From Albula goreensis (taxonomy: Eukaryota; Chordata; Actinopteri; Albuliformes; Albulidae), in the NCBI GenBank assembly GCA_022829145.1, contig CM040743.1:23038646-23102645 (forward strand): a stretch of DNA of 64,000 nucleotides. Reading direction: 5' to 3'. The translations under genes were made by a program, and so were the position numbers. The notes under the pieces were generated by a model. That model was given only the letters and a program-made list of their open reading frames with translations, was not told where the DNA came from and did no database searches. Position 1 is the stretch's first letter; every line of letters begins with the position of its first letter. Below are positions 24,956-32,402 of this stretch, piece by piece.

Positions 24956-27043
24956 TTGTGAAAATATATGGCTGTACTTACACATGGTTATAGTTACAAA
25001 TGCTTATACATGCATGGCTGTGTGTGTGTGTGTGTGCACACAACTAGATAAGCATGCACTCTTGAGTGTGCAGTCCTGCATTCTCCCACTCTTGCACCTG
25101 ACCTAGCATTAATTATTTAGACAGTTACATTGCAGAGTGCACTGTTGTGGAAGCCCTGACTCTGCCAGCTCTCAAAGCCCAGCTTGCCCATGCTTACTGC
25201 TGCTGCCACTGCAGCTATTCAGTCAGCAGCGAGTTCACAGTGTTCTTAAAGATCAAAGGGCTGCCGTGAAGTCTGCCATGAACGCGCCATGCACCGAGCT
25301 AAGGGAGGGAGCTGGATTTGAATGATGGGCCGCATGACACACCATTGTAACCACTTCCTACATTGCCTCTCTGCTCTGCTTCCTCTCAAATAATTGGTCA
25401 CCATGGCTAGCTGTTCAATTCAAAATGCATTGGTCAGTTTAGAGTGGATTTGGGCTAAGCTAGCCTTTGAGGAAAAAAGAGTTGCAAAATTGAAAAATCA
25501 AATAGTCCCTCTGTCCATGCAGTAAGACATACAAAGTACAATATAATATAATATAATATAATATAATATAATATAATATAATATAATATAATATAATATA
25601 ATATAATATAATCTGCTGCAACTGTCCGTACAACTGTGAAAAATCTTTTTAGAAGGAGCGGTTCAGTATGCCATATTCATTCTCAAAGAATACTGTGCAG
25701 ACATTGTTTACATCTAATATGATTTAACTATGATATGAGAGAAAACAGTTGAAGTACCAGTGCACTAACTCTGTTCCAGAGAGCCAACTACTAATGCATA
25801 AGGTCACAAAAAGCATCACCAGCTAAATATGAAACACTTGCACATCAAATCATTTATCTACTCCTTTGATGGATTCATCTGTACATAATCATGAATGAGA
25901 AAAGTTAACTCCACTAATGCAATTTAATACTCCTCTCAATGTACATTATCAAGTTACCTCCTGTAAATATAATACAGGTGGCACAGGTAAATGTTTAGCG
26001 GAACACTTCACAACGGATTGTAAACATTGAACAATGTATCACTAAAACCAAGATAAACTGATTAATATAATGATTGCAGTGATATTAAGTGTCAAAACAA
26101 ACAGTAAGGGACAGGCCCCTCATACAATATTATAGCCCTTCCATGCCTGTCCTCAGAGTCCATATCTTAAGTATTGATCATCCACAGATAAATGCACTGT
26201 TAATATGACATTTGCGTCCAATGCCTCTGATTCAGTCCCAGGGCCGGCGTGTGCCAATAAAAAGCCTGTGAGAATTCAGTGGCAGACTCTCTGCCTCCCT
26301 CCCAGGCTGTTCATACAGGGCCCTGTTCCAGCCAGACGGGGCGTCGGTAAGGAGTCACGTACCCCTCTTTTGGGAACCTTTCCCTGGGGGTTTAATGCAC
26401 GGCCCTGAATCCAAAAACCCGCCTGTCACACAGCCAGTCAATGTTCAGCTACGGGAGCAGACGCACAGAATCACACGCACGCACACACGTGCACACAAAC
26501 ATATACATGCATACATATTCCTGTATGCACATATAAGAAAACACATATGCATATTCTCCCTCCTTCCCCCTCCCTCTTCCCAAGTCCTGCTCTTTTTCCT
26601 GCGACCTTCCTTCGTCCCTCTGCTCTTGCCCTCCTCCCATCCTGGTCTTACCATCTCCTTATTTCCCCTCTGTCCTTGTCCTCCACTCCCTCCCCTCTCT
26701 CTCTTTTTCACCTATTCCCTCTTCCGCTGCCCTTCTCTCTCTCCCTCTCTGCCTCCTGTCCCACAATCTCCCTTTCCCTCCATTCACAGCAGCCCCATCT
26801 GTTTATTCCTGATTCCTTCCACACTCTCGTTCCCAAGGACCGGCAGAGAGATGCAGCAATACTGTTGATAGGCTGAGACGAGCAGCTCAAACCGGTCTCT
26901 TTACTCTTCCTCTCCCATGCTCCTCTACACCATCCCTGACAACAAACGGCTAGGCAGCGCTAGAAAAGGATTCAGGCTCAGAAACAGGCAGAGACACGCG
27001 GACCTACCCTCAGCACATGTTCCCCTTCACCGGTGCCCTCCAT
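1015..27043 (-). CDS. slc4a7: slc4a7 (NBCn1), 5' half of gene, 14 coding exons, continues past left edge
   Basis: Electroneutral sodium bicarbonate cotransporter of the SLC4 family. It brings Na+ and HCO3- into the cell across the plasma membrane and raises intracellular pH. The exons together encode 685 codons with the cassette exon or 557 without it, roughly the N-terminal 55 percent of the usual product of about 1,100-1,200 residues. Seen in order: a short N-terminus, a His/Arg-rich stretch, the SLC4 cytoplasmic domain ([83 protein letters not shown]) and the first membrane helices ([40 protein letters not shown]). Intron phases agree at every junction except around the cassette. SLC4A4, A8 and A10 are paralogues; the N-terminus and the cassette favour A7. 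The later exons are not in the window. Confidence 0.95.
1149..2283 (-). other. slc4a7 intron 13
   Basis: 1,135 bases, AT-rich apart from a purine-rich stretch at about 1160-1285. No repeat family or exon recognised. Confidence 0.8.
2284..2458 (-). CDS. slc4a7: slc4a7 exon 13, start of membrane domain
   Basis: 175 nt: one base finishing an Arg codon, then 58 codons. It reads [20 protein letters not shown], then the first transmembrane helix [20 protein letters not shown], and ends [12 protein letters not shown]. The donor is ATA|GTGGGT, which keeps phase with exon 14 and matches the family boundary before SAIES. The acceptor is TTAAG|GATC, an unusual AAG acceptor, but it is the only one that keeps frame with exon 12. 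Confidence 0.94.
2459..3571 (-). other. slc4a7 intron 12
   Basis: 1,113 bases. Mostly AT-rich, with a moderately CpG-containing patch at about 2820-3010. Nothing identifiable. Confidence 0.75.
3572..3675 (-). CDS. slc4a7: slc4a7 exon 12, linker before the membrane domain
   Basis: 104 nt, 34 codons plus two bases. It reads [20 protein letters not shown] then [14 protein letters not shown]. It links the globular cytoplasmic domain to TM1, is hydrophilic, and is less conserved than its neighbours except for [10 protein letters not shown]. The acceptor follows a T-rich tract (TTTTTTTACCTCCAG|ATT); the donor is CCG|GTGAGC. Confidence 0.92.
3676..4166 (-). other. slc4a7 intron 11
   Basis: 491 bases, nothing recognisable. 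Confidence 0.8.
4167..4313 (-). CDS. slc4a7: slc4a7 exon 11, cytoplasmic domain
   Basis: 147 nt, 49 whole codons. It contains [20 protein letters not shown] and [20 protein letters not shown], among the best-conserved stretches of SLC4 cytoplasmic domains, and ends EPPKNVPSQ. The acceptor is TGGCAG|ATA, the donor CAG|GTCAGG, phase 0 at both ends. Confidence 0.96.
4314..4717 (-). other. slc4a7 intron 10
   Basis: 404 bases, nothing recognisable. Confidence 0.8.
4718..4805 (-). CDS. slc4a7: slc4a7 exon 10, cytoplasmic domain
   Basis: 88 nt, completing an Arg codon and then 29 codons: [20 protein letters not shown] then SMATLMTDE. This is the SLC4 signature around YHEIGRSxATLMTDE. The acceptor is TTGGCAG|GTTTTT and the donor GAG|GTATGA. 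Confidence 0.96.
5036..5193 (-). CDS. slc4a7: slc4a7 exon 9, cytoplasmic domain
   Basis: 158 nt, 52 codons plus two bases. It reads [53 protein letters not shown]. It is a core part of the cytoplasmic-domain fold shared with band 3. The acceptor is CTGCTCCAG|GTG and the donor CAG|GTACAC. Confidence 0.96.
5194..6216 (-). other. slc4a7 intron 8
   Basis: 1,023 bases. No repeat family or exon seen. Confidence 0.8.
6217..6332 (-). CDS. slc4a7: slc4a7 exon 8, variable linker
   Basis: 116 nt. Two bases complete a Gly codon from exon 6, then 38 codons follow: [38 protein letters not shown]. The [11 protein letters not shown] and [11 protein letters not shown] segments match the corresponding vertebrate NBCn1 stretch. 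The acceptor is CCCCCCCACAG|GA and the donor AAG|GTGTTG. It joins exon 6 in frame when the cassette is skipped. Confidence 0.93.
6333..9001 (-). other. slc4a7 intron 7
   Basis: About 2.7 kb between the cassette exon and exon 8. It holds a degenerate AGAC-type simple repeat at about 7305-7360 and purine-rich sequence at 8690-8950 that keeps the cassette reading frame open. A further small exon starting in phase 0 and ending in phase 1 would reconcile the frame of the stronger cassette donor; I did not find a convincing one. Confidence 0.7.
7305..7360. repeat. degenerate (AGAC)n repeat
   Basis: Repeated GACA/AGAC units with several interruptions. Confidence 0.7.
9004..9387 (-). CDS. slc4a7: slc4a7 exon 7, alternative cassette exon (3' end uncertain by two bases)
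   Basis: About 128 residues, GC-rich. It begins [20 protein letters not shown] and continues with [37 protein letters not shown] and [13 protein letters not shown]. Order and motifs match the vertebrate NBCn1 cassette of about 124 residues that is spliced in or out of the cytoplasmic domain. The acceptor is TGCCAG|GGGAA, phase 1. Ending at 9004 (A|GTGTGA) gives 384 nt, a multiple of three that keeps frame with exon 8. The stronger-looking donor two bases downstream (AGT|GTGAGT, ending 9002) would shift frame. The ORF stays open into the intron to about 8564. PEVVVF sits where mammalian NBCn1 has the calcineurin-binding PTVVIH. Confidence 0.85.
9388..10562 (-). other. slc4a7 intron 6
   Basis: 1,175 bases. 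Strongly purine-rich on the plus strand at 9405-9475, which is the polypyrimidine tract ahead of the cassette acceptor when read on the minus strand. Otherwise unremarkable. Confidence 0.8.
10563..10751 (-). CDS. slc4a7: slc4a7 exon 6, cytoplasmic domain
   Basis: 189 nt. After completing an Asp codon it reads [40 protein letters not shown] and [20 protein letters not shown], ending KN plus one base. This is the HHHQ and [15 protein letters not shown] signature of Na+-coupled SLC4 transporters. The acceptor is CTCAG|ACATG, the donor AACG|GTGACA. Phase 1 at the end lets it join either exon 7 or exon 8. Confidence 0.96.
10920..11115. repeat. compound (CA)n microsatellite beside the exon 5 donor
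   Basis: Interrupted CA repeat with CATA and CACG variants. The purest run is 11080-11114, ending two bases from the exon 5 donor GT at 11117-11118. Confidence 0.97.
11119..11279 (-). CDS. slc4a7: slc4a7 exon 5, cytoplasmic domain
   Basis: 161 nt. It completes the Arg of ETAR and reads [53 protein letters not shown]. These are hallmark SLC4 motifs ([18 protein letters not shown], [11 protein letters not shown]). The acceptor is TGTGCAG|GTGG. The donor GCAG|GTTTGT runs straight into a GT microsatellite. Confidence 0.96.
11280..12243 (-). other. slc4a7 intron 4
   Basis: 964 bases, AT-rich, nothing recognisable. Confidence 0.8.
12244..12382 (-). CDS. slc4a7: slc4a7 exon 4, cytoplasmic domain
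   Basis: 139 nt: [45 protein letters not shown] plus two bases. It matches the SLC4 stretch [20 protein letters not shown]. The acceptor is TTCCCACAG|ACACC and the donor CCAG|GTCAGA. Confidence 0.96.
12383..13930 (-). other. slc4a7 intron 3
   Basis: 1,548 bases. It contains a perfect 10-bp inverted repeat at 13710-13739 and a 17-base A run at 13771-13787. Confidence 0.8.
13710..13739. repeat. short perfect inverted repeat (hairpin)
   Basis: TATAACTCAC and GTGAGTTATA face each other across a 10-base spacer. The inner CCC/GGG can extend the stem with one bulge around an AAAA loop. Confidence 0.8.
13931..14074 (-). CDS. slc4a7: slc4a7 exon 3, His/Arg-rich N-terminal segment
   Basis: 144 nt: [47 protein letters not shown] plus one base. 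The YVGVHVP motif followed by the basic [13 protein letters not shown] run is typical of Na+-coupled SLC4 proteins. This N-terminal area is where IRBIT and related regulators act in the family (family knowledge). The acceptor is TTGGTGCAG|GCCAC and the donor CATG|GTAATG. Confidence 0.95.
15113..15191. repeat. (GTAT)n then (TTTA)n microsatellite
   Basis: About 11 GTAT units followed by TTTA units with one TGTA interruption. Confidence 0.97.
16275..16400 (+). mobile_element. tRNA-derived SINE remnant
   Basis: Contains a B-box-like AGGGTTCAGTTAC, then GGGTAGGGCACTGC, then AAGGTACTTTACAAGCATTG followed by CTTCAGTAAAACATCCA. This order and tail resemble common fish SINE consensus sequences as I remember them. 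A related tail occurs at 59098-59147. No flanking duplications could be fixed. Confidence 0.55.
16733..16814 (-). CDS. slc4a7: slc4a7 exon 2
   Basis: 82 nt, 27 codons plus one base: [27 protein letters not shown]. It matches the vertebrate NBCn1 N-terminal stretch GPDEEAVVDLGKTSS. The acceptor is CATTAG|GGT and the donor GAAA|GTAAGC. The split Ser codon is completed by exon 3. Confidence 0.93.
17025..17046. repeat. poly(A) run, 22 bases
   Basis: Uninterrupted A run in slc4a7 intron 1. No retroelement body recognised next to it. Confidence 0.9.
18271..18402. repeat. CA, ACGC and CT simple repeats
   Basis: A CA run at 18271-18290, then ACGC units at about 18345-18364 merging into CA and then a CT run ending at 18402. 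Confidence 0.95.
23080..23470. repeat. degenerate GT-rich low-complexity stretch
   Basis: Alternating purine-pyrimidine sequence dominated by TGTG, TGTA and TGCA words. Short ORFs on both strands here are artefacts of this composition. Confidence 0.85.
24440..25045. repeat. degenerate GT-rich low-complexity stretch with pure GT runs
   Basis: About 600 bases of TG/TA/CA words with pure TG runs near 24631-24650, 24929-24956 and 25019-25036. Confidence 0.9.
25540..25612. repeat. (AATAT)n pentanucleotide microsatellite
   Basis: About 14.6 uninterrupted copies of a pure A/T five-base unit, 73 bases. Confidence 0.98.
26550..26780. repeat. pyrimidine-rich tract downstream of slc4a7 exon 1
   Basis: About 230 bases of C/T-rich sequence on the plus strand (CTCC, CCTT, TCTC words) within the start of intron 1. 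Confidence 0.85.
27008..27043 (-). CDS. slc4a7: slc4a7 exon 1, initiator exon
   Basis: 36 nt, 12 codons: [12 protein letters not shown], then donor AGG|GTAGGT. It resembles the human NBCn1 start MEADGAGEQMRPLLTR and ends on a codon boundary, as exon 2 requires (R|GQDDEA). The ATG lies in locally CpG-rich sequence, as expected for a first exon. An alternative first exon, as mammals have, was not found. The protein match is short, so confidence rests on position, phase and the donor. Confidence 0.8.
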
Positions 27044-27207
27044 AACAGCTCAAGATCAGCGGCAGCAGGAGACGCCACGTTTTTTTTTCCCTTCGCTGTC
27101 ACTCCCGTGCGCGCCTCCCCGCGAGGCGCTGTCAGAGGCAGTAGGAGTGGTCAGACTCCCAGGCTCTCCCACAACAGTGTGATGCAGCTGCCTCCCTCAA
27201 CGTCTCT

Positions 27208-27214
27208 GTTTATA
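27208..27214 (-). promoter_or_regulatory. possible TATA-like element of slc4a7
   Basis: TATAAAC on the minus strand, about 165 bases upstream of the exon 1 ATG. CpG-rich sequence (27094-27133) lies between it and the ATG, and CCAAT-type sequences lie farther upstream (27281-27285, 27310-27314). A transcription start near 27180 would give a 5' UTR of about 140 bases. This is motif evidence only. Confidence 0.3.
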
Positions 27215-27334
27215 CAACCAGAAATGCTGCCTAAATCAGACCTGCTCCAGTGACCGGCTGCTTACATGACAGCCAATCCCAGGCACTATGAATATTTCAT
27301 CCTCCCGGCCAATAAAACACACTGCACACACGCA

Positions 27335-27560
27335 GCCTCTCTCTCTCTCTGTCCCTCTCTCTCATGGATATTCACAAATGCACGCAAGAACACACATGGA
27401 CACACGCACACACTCTGCCTCTGTCATTGATATTTAGAGACCAAGGAGAGGGGGAGAGAGAGACAGAGAGGGAAGAAGGAGACAGGGAGAGAGACAGAGA
27501 AAGAGAGAGGGGGAGAGAAAGGAGGAAGAGAAGGAGGGGGAGGCAGAGGAGATGGAGGAA
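27335..27560. repeat. CT run and purine-rich tract upstream of slc4a7
   Basis: A CTCT run at about 27336-27362, then a GAGA/GGAG purine-rich tract at about 27436-27560. The strand asymmetry is opposite to that of 26550-26780. Confidence 0.85.
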
Positions 27561-30500
27561 ACAGGAAACTGATTGTGAATAGACCTGTTCATCTTCTTAT
27601 TCTCGTTTCATTCTGTTTAATTTATTTATTTTTTCTCAAGGTCATCCACCATGCGCATACACTGCTGAATTCCCAATAGCCTCATGCACACCAAGGATCA
27701 CTCCTCCCAAAACCTATTTCACCATTTACAATAACGTTCAATTTCCTTTTCCCAAAATTACATAATAATAATAAAAAATCAAAGACAAAATAATTCAGAC
27801 ATTTTAAAAGGGAGCACACTAAAAAGTAAAAAAAAAAACAAAACAACACTCTTTCTCCATTATCAAATACCACTTAACATTGGTTTGAAACAGCACTGGC
27901 CACTGCTCCGGCATCACCACAGGGCTGTAATCTTCAAAGGATTATCCCTCTCCATTCATTCACATCACGGTGGGAGTGATAAATCTTAAAAAGAGCTTCC
28001 ACTTCTCTAATGCTAATACAGCTCATAAACTCCAGAGTAAGGCAATGGGAAGTATGTGCAGACTTGTGTTTATTTGGGATGAACACTATTCATCATTATT
28101 CATCATTTCATTTTCAATCAGAATATATTTGCAGACATCAAAATGATTATGTTGCCTCTTTCAAATCTTGGACGAAAACAAAATACAGAACAGAAATCCA
28201 TGGGGAGAGTGCCATCTACTGGTTTATTTGTCTCCACAAAATTAAATTAAGGTCAATGTTAAACATTTCTTTGTCAGTTGACTTGTGCTTATACAAGTTT
28301 AAGTGTTACAATAAAATACAGGTTGACAGCCAAATAATTATATTATGAAATGGCAACTTGGTGATAAAAATGAATCTATTGTGGCATCATAAAAATGCTT
28401 AATATGTCTGTAGCTAGTTAAAATAACAGCAAAGAGCATATCCAAGAAATTAATGGTCTTTCACCTCATTTAATGTTGAGGTTACTGCCACTTTTAAGTG
28501 AAAAGGTAACACATAAATACAGGGTGAGTAGCTTCCCCCTGGATGATTCAGAGTTGCCATTTTCTGATTATTTTCTGAATATACTCCACCTCTCAGTCAG
28601 GAAGGAGAGCTGCAGATTTATTTAGCCAATTAACCTGCGAGACGATTAAGAGAAAGAACGAGGGAGCTAAATTGGTTATCTGGCCAGAACACCTGGGGAC
28701 TGTCCAGTTTAGCAATTACATTCTGTAGCTTGACAGAAGCTCATTTGTAGGCACTTATGTGTGATGACAGACTCAATTAAAAATCCATTTTGTGCACACC
28801 AGCAATAGATTTATATTTACTCTAGCCCCTGGGTCAAACAACCCCTGCAAAAAAATGTTATAACCATAAAATATCAAAATATTTTCTTTGCAGTTTTTAG
28901 GAGTGCATTAGTCTGTTTATGTTTTGGGATTATGGGATTAACCCCTTGATCTACTGAACGTGCTTCTGACAGGGCGCTAACACATGGGCAGAGATTAAAC
29001 CAGAAATGGGTATTTCAGAAACAGTTCCAAAAATTCAACTTGTCGATCTAAAAGCTCTCATGAAGAAGAGTGATTACACCGTTCAAAATGGCTGTCAGTG
29101 GCAGAGATTAAATAATGAAACTGTTGCCAAGGGGAAGAGGTTAAAGAAAAAGAAGTCACACGTGACTGCCACTGGCTCAATTTAGCAGTGAAGAGTTCCT
29201 TTCGCAGCCATGCTGACAATCTCGTTATTAAGTCAGAAGGTCACACGCCCTTCCCACACATATTTCTGCTTACAAATGTGATCCAGCGGTGGTCCGACTA
29301 CCACACAGAAAAGGAAACCAGAATACTTCATCACGCAAGCAGTGCTTTTACATCAGCTCCCATTGAAATTTTTTACTGGTTGAGGAAGTAACGTCATTTC
29401 ATGGAGCTGCATTTCTCACGTGCTGTAAGTTCCTTTATTGGTTTCTTGACCTCAGGAACAGTGCAGTGGATGACTGCTATCATCTTGTCAAGCCTCAAAG
29501 TGTAGTGGCTGTCTTTCAAAAGTGACAGCGGTGACTGAAGAGGTACGGCTAAATCGTCGCGGCTAATTTACTCCAGCTGCCTTTCGGAACACAATCATTT
29601 GCAAAAACTGTTCAGGAGGTAATTACAGGTGCAAAAACTCAGCGTTGCGTGTAAAGCTCAAAGCCACAGACACGAACTGAGTGCTCTGCTTTCGTGTGAG
29701 ACGCAGAGTTTGAGCCTAAGTGCTATGTAAACACAGCGAGTTTTAAATGGAAGACCCTCACTGGACTGAGCTGGAACTGCTCTCCGATCCCAGCTGAGGA
29801 AACAGCAGGACGCTGGCACTCCTGGCAGCGTAACCCTCTGTATGACGCCAGCAGTAATGATCTAGGGGACATACGCGCATCCCTGGGGCAAGCCTTGGCA
29901 GCGGAGACGCAGGCAAAGAGTGTACCACCTCTGGAAGAGACTGCAGTGGGAGATTAGCCTAGCACACAGGGCATACTTGTCTATGGAGAACATGAGAGCA
30001 TTTGTGGAGTTGAGAAACGGCCTGACGTTAGAATTAACTTAGGCCTATCCAGTGGTAACAGTAAATTCCACACATTGCCTATTGATATATGAAACAGAGA
30101 TCCACATTCATTGCATATGGGCTATGGGGCATACCACAGCAGACTGAGATTCTGTGCATTCTATAGGAAGTAAGAGACTGAAATTCCCATGAACTCTCAC
30201 ATATTTCCACTCAATCCATCAGCTAATATCAAGACAACTTAACAACGCAAGACCAACGCAAACAAAAAGTGGTTGCTCTCAGGTCACCCTAATGTTTACT
30301 TCTGCTCTACATTCTGCTATATTTTGTCAGCGTATTAATCCACGCTGTGCGCTTCTGTGTTAGGAGATGATAGCACAGGAAAGCACTCTCCAAAATTAAA
30401 TAGGCTAATCTCCTGCTGATAGGTCAACATCACAGACATGGCAGTTCTTGTTTTAAACACAGCTTGGCAACTACAGACAGAATGTCCCAGAGGGCTTCCA

Positions 30501-30779
30501 TTTTCCAGTCTCCTAAATTTGAACGAAAAAATCAGTAAGAAAGACAAAAATGAAAACAAACAAAATCAACATCACGCAGCAAATTATCACAGAAGGATAC
30601 TATAAACTCTTTCTTGGGTTCAATGAAAAGATGGAACATTTAATTTGATTATTTCAGATACAGCACTGCTTTATTAGTAGATTCATTTACAGAAATTATT
30701 GGTACTGTCCATAGACTTTCACAGTACAAGTATTTACTCTGTGCTGACCTCAGAAACCCTCCCACAGCAGCATGGTACT

Positions 30780-31179
30780 CAGACGCTGCTGCGGCGATGC
30801 AGACCTGTAAATAGCACCGCCACAGACCCAGACGCTGTCAACAGAAAGCACAGCCACACTTTGACAGATGCCTTTGCCACCATAAAAGACCCAAACAGAC
30901 ACTACCAATACCATTACAGAACCAGAAATGGTAAATATGATTACAGACACAGACACTGGGGCTACCACTATAGACCTAGACACTGCCAGCATAATTACGG
31001 ACACTATCGATATAATTGCAGACGAACATTGCCAATAACATTACTGACACAGATGCTCAAAACCATTACAGACTCAGACACTGCAAATACAATTATAGGC
31101 ATACATTGTATTATACACAGTCTTATACACTGTAATAATGATTACAGCCACATTTACAGACTGTTTCAATATCATTACA

Positions 31180-31180
<1 letters not shown>
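30780..31180. repeat. degenerate tandem repeat (minisatellite-like), unit about 24-30 bases
   Basis: Recurring word ATTACAGAC followed by variants of CAGACACTG, with irregular spacing over about 400 bases. It runs into the CA microsatellite that begins at 31181. The 172-residue plus-strand ORF across it (30699-31217) is rich in His, Arg and Tyr because of the repeat and is not called as a gene. Confidence 0.7.

Positions 31181-31213
<33 letters not shown>
31181..31213. repeat. (CA)n microsatellite
   Basis: 33 bases of pure CA. Confidence 0.97.
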
Positions 31214-31218
<5 letters not shown>

Positions 31219-32059
31219 TGCTATTCCATAAGGAAAACGTTCAATACTATTACATATTCAGACAATAGCAAATTAATTCCACCATGACAATGTCAACATA
31301 ATATCACCATGGACTCAGACAAAATTAAACACTTGATGAAGCATGTGATGTGAACAGGGGTGGTATGTCTGTGTTTGAAATGTAAAAGTATAAAAGATGA
31401 CCACATCATATTCAATTATTTCTGGTTAGCAGTTACGATAGTTAACTGGCCGCAAACTAGTGAGTTTCAAATTTCACCGACAATACTATCAAGCTTGAAG
31501 GCTTTATAGTTTACTAACATCAACACATATTTGCTAGCAAAATGTAGGGCAGCACTGGAACTTTTACACTGGAGGAATGTCTTAATTCTTGGAGTGTTTC
31601 TTTGAACACTTGCTATGCTATTGAGACACATTTTTCTCTGTTGGCGTATTACTGTTAAATCAGACTTTACTCTCTATCTGCTAAGACAACAAAGATTAGT
31701 TTTATTTATATTGAACTCATGGTAAAAGCAAACACACTGATCATGGGTGGGTCTGGTTAAATATCTTTTTCCCAAAATCTCTCCTAGCAATTGCTGAACT
31801 AGAGGAGTTCATTTGGACAACGTCTCAATACATTAGAATTTAATATGTCTTGCCTAAGCACTACATTTGGTCGTAAAATAAACTCTTTCTGAATTCCCCC
31901 TGCTTAATGCAAAGGTAATTACACGTTCCTAATAATACTGTTGAGGATGTAGTGGAAAGCAAAGATGCTAACATCAGAAACAGATCGAAACATGTACATT
32001 TTGCGGCACCGTCACAATAGGATGGAGTCTGACCTCTATTTGTCCTTATCCATTCCACA

Positions 32060-32145
32060 CTCCGGTACAGCAGGTGGCGATGCTCACTTCAACAGCTGTA
32101 TCAGATCCCTAAATCCCTAAAGTGTGTACCGAAGAAGATTAACGG
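32060..32145 (+). repeat. possible dispersed fish repeat fragment
   Basis: Sequence with TCCGGTACAGCAGGTGGCG and, about 70 bases later, ACCGAAGAAGAT. This recalls a short element seen near many fish promoters, and CAGCAGGTGGCG also resembles a CTCF site. From memory only. Confidence 0.3.
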
Positions 32146-32402
32146 GACCCATATGACAGAAGAACACGCTATCTTAAAATAAAATCGTTATATATTGGTA
32201 CTCTTCTTTCAAATAGCAACTATGAAGCTAACAAGCCAATGGAATTAGCTTCTGCAACCGCAACCGACCCTCACATCATGGGACAGTGAAGTACACTGAG
32301 ATCCTCCTGAACATCCCTGCAGACTCCGGTGTCCATCAACAGCTAAAATGTACGCTTTGTAACGAAGAGTTTTCAGGCAAATGATAACTGGAATCGGCAG
32401 CG

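Larger units (their letters stand above)
16815..27007 (-). other. slc4a7 intron 1
   Basis: 10.2 kb first intron. It holds an A22 run (17025-17046), CA/ACGC/CT repeats (18271-18402), long GT-rich low-complexity stretches (23080-23470, 24440-25045), a pentanucleotide array (25540-25612) and a pyrimidine-rich stretch (26550-26780). It also has several blocks of complex sequence that look constrained (17150-17450, 22550-22740, 23640-24260). No exon recognised. Confidence 0.75.
27044..32402. other. intergenic region between slc4a7 and the small candidate gene
   Basis: Holds slc4a7 promoter-proximal sequence, the purine tract at 27.4-27.6 kb, a block of complex sequence with homeodomain-like AATTA words at 28440-29560 (possible conserved enhancer), a degenerate tandem repeat at 30780-31180 and a CA run at 31181-31213. 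No gene recognised. Confidence 0.7.

Noticed and set aside
26395..26876. Pro/Ser-rich and Arg/Glu-rich ORFs
   Set aside because: Translation of the pyrimidine-rich tract in either direction.
30699..31217. 172-codon plus-strand ORF
   Set aside because: Composition follows the degenerate tandem repeat; no recognised domain, no splice context.
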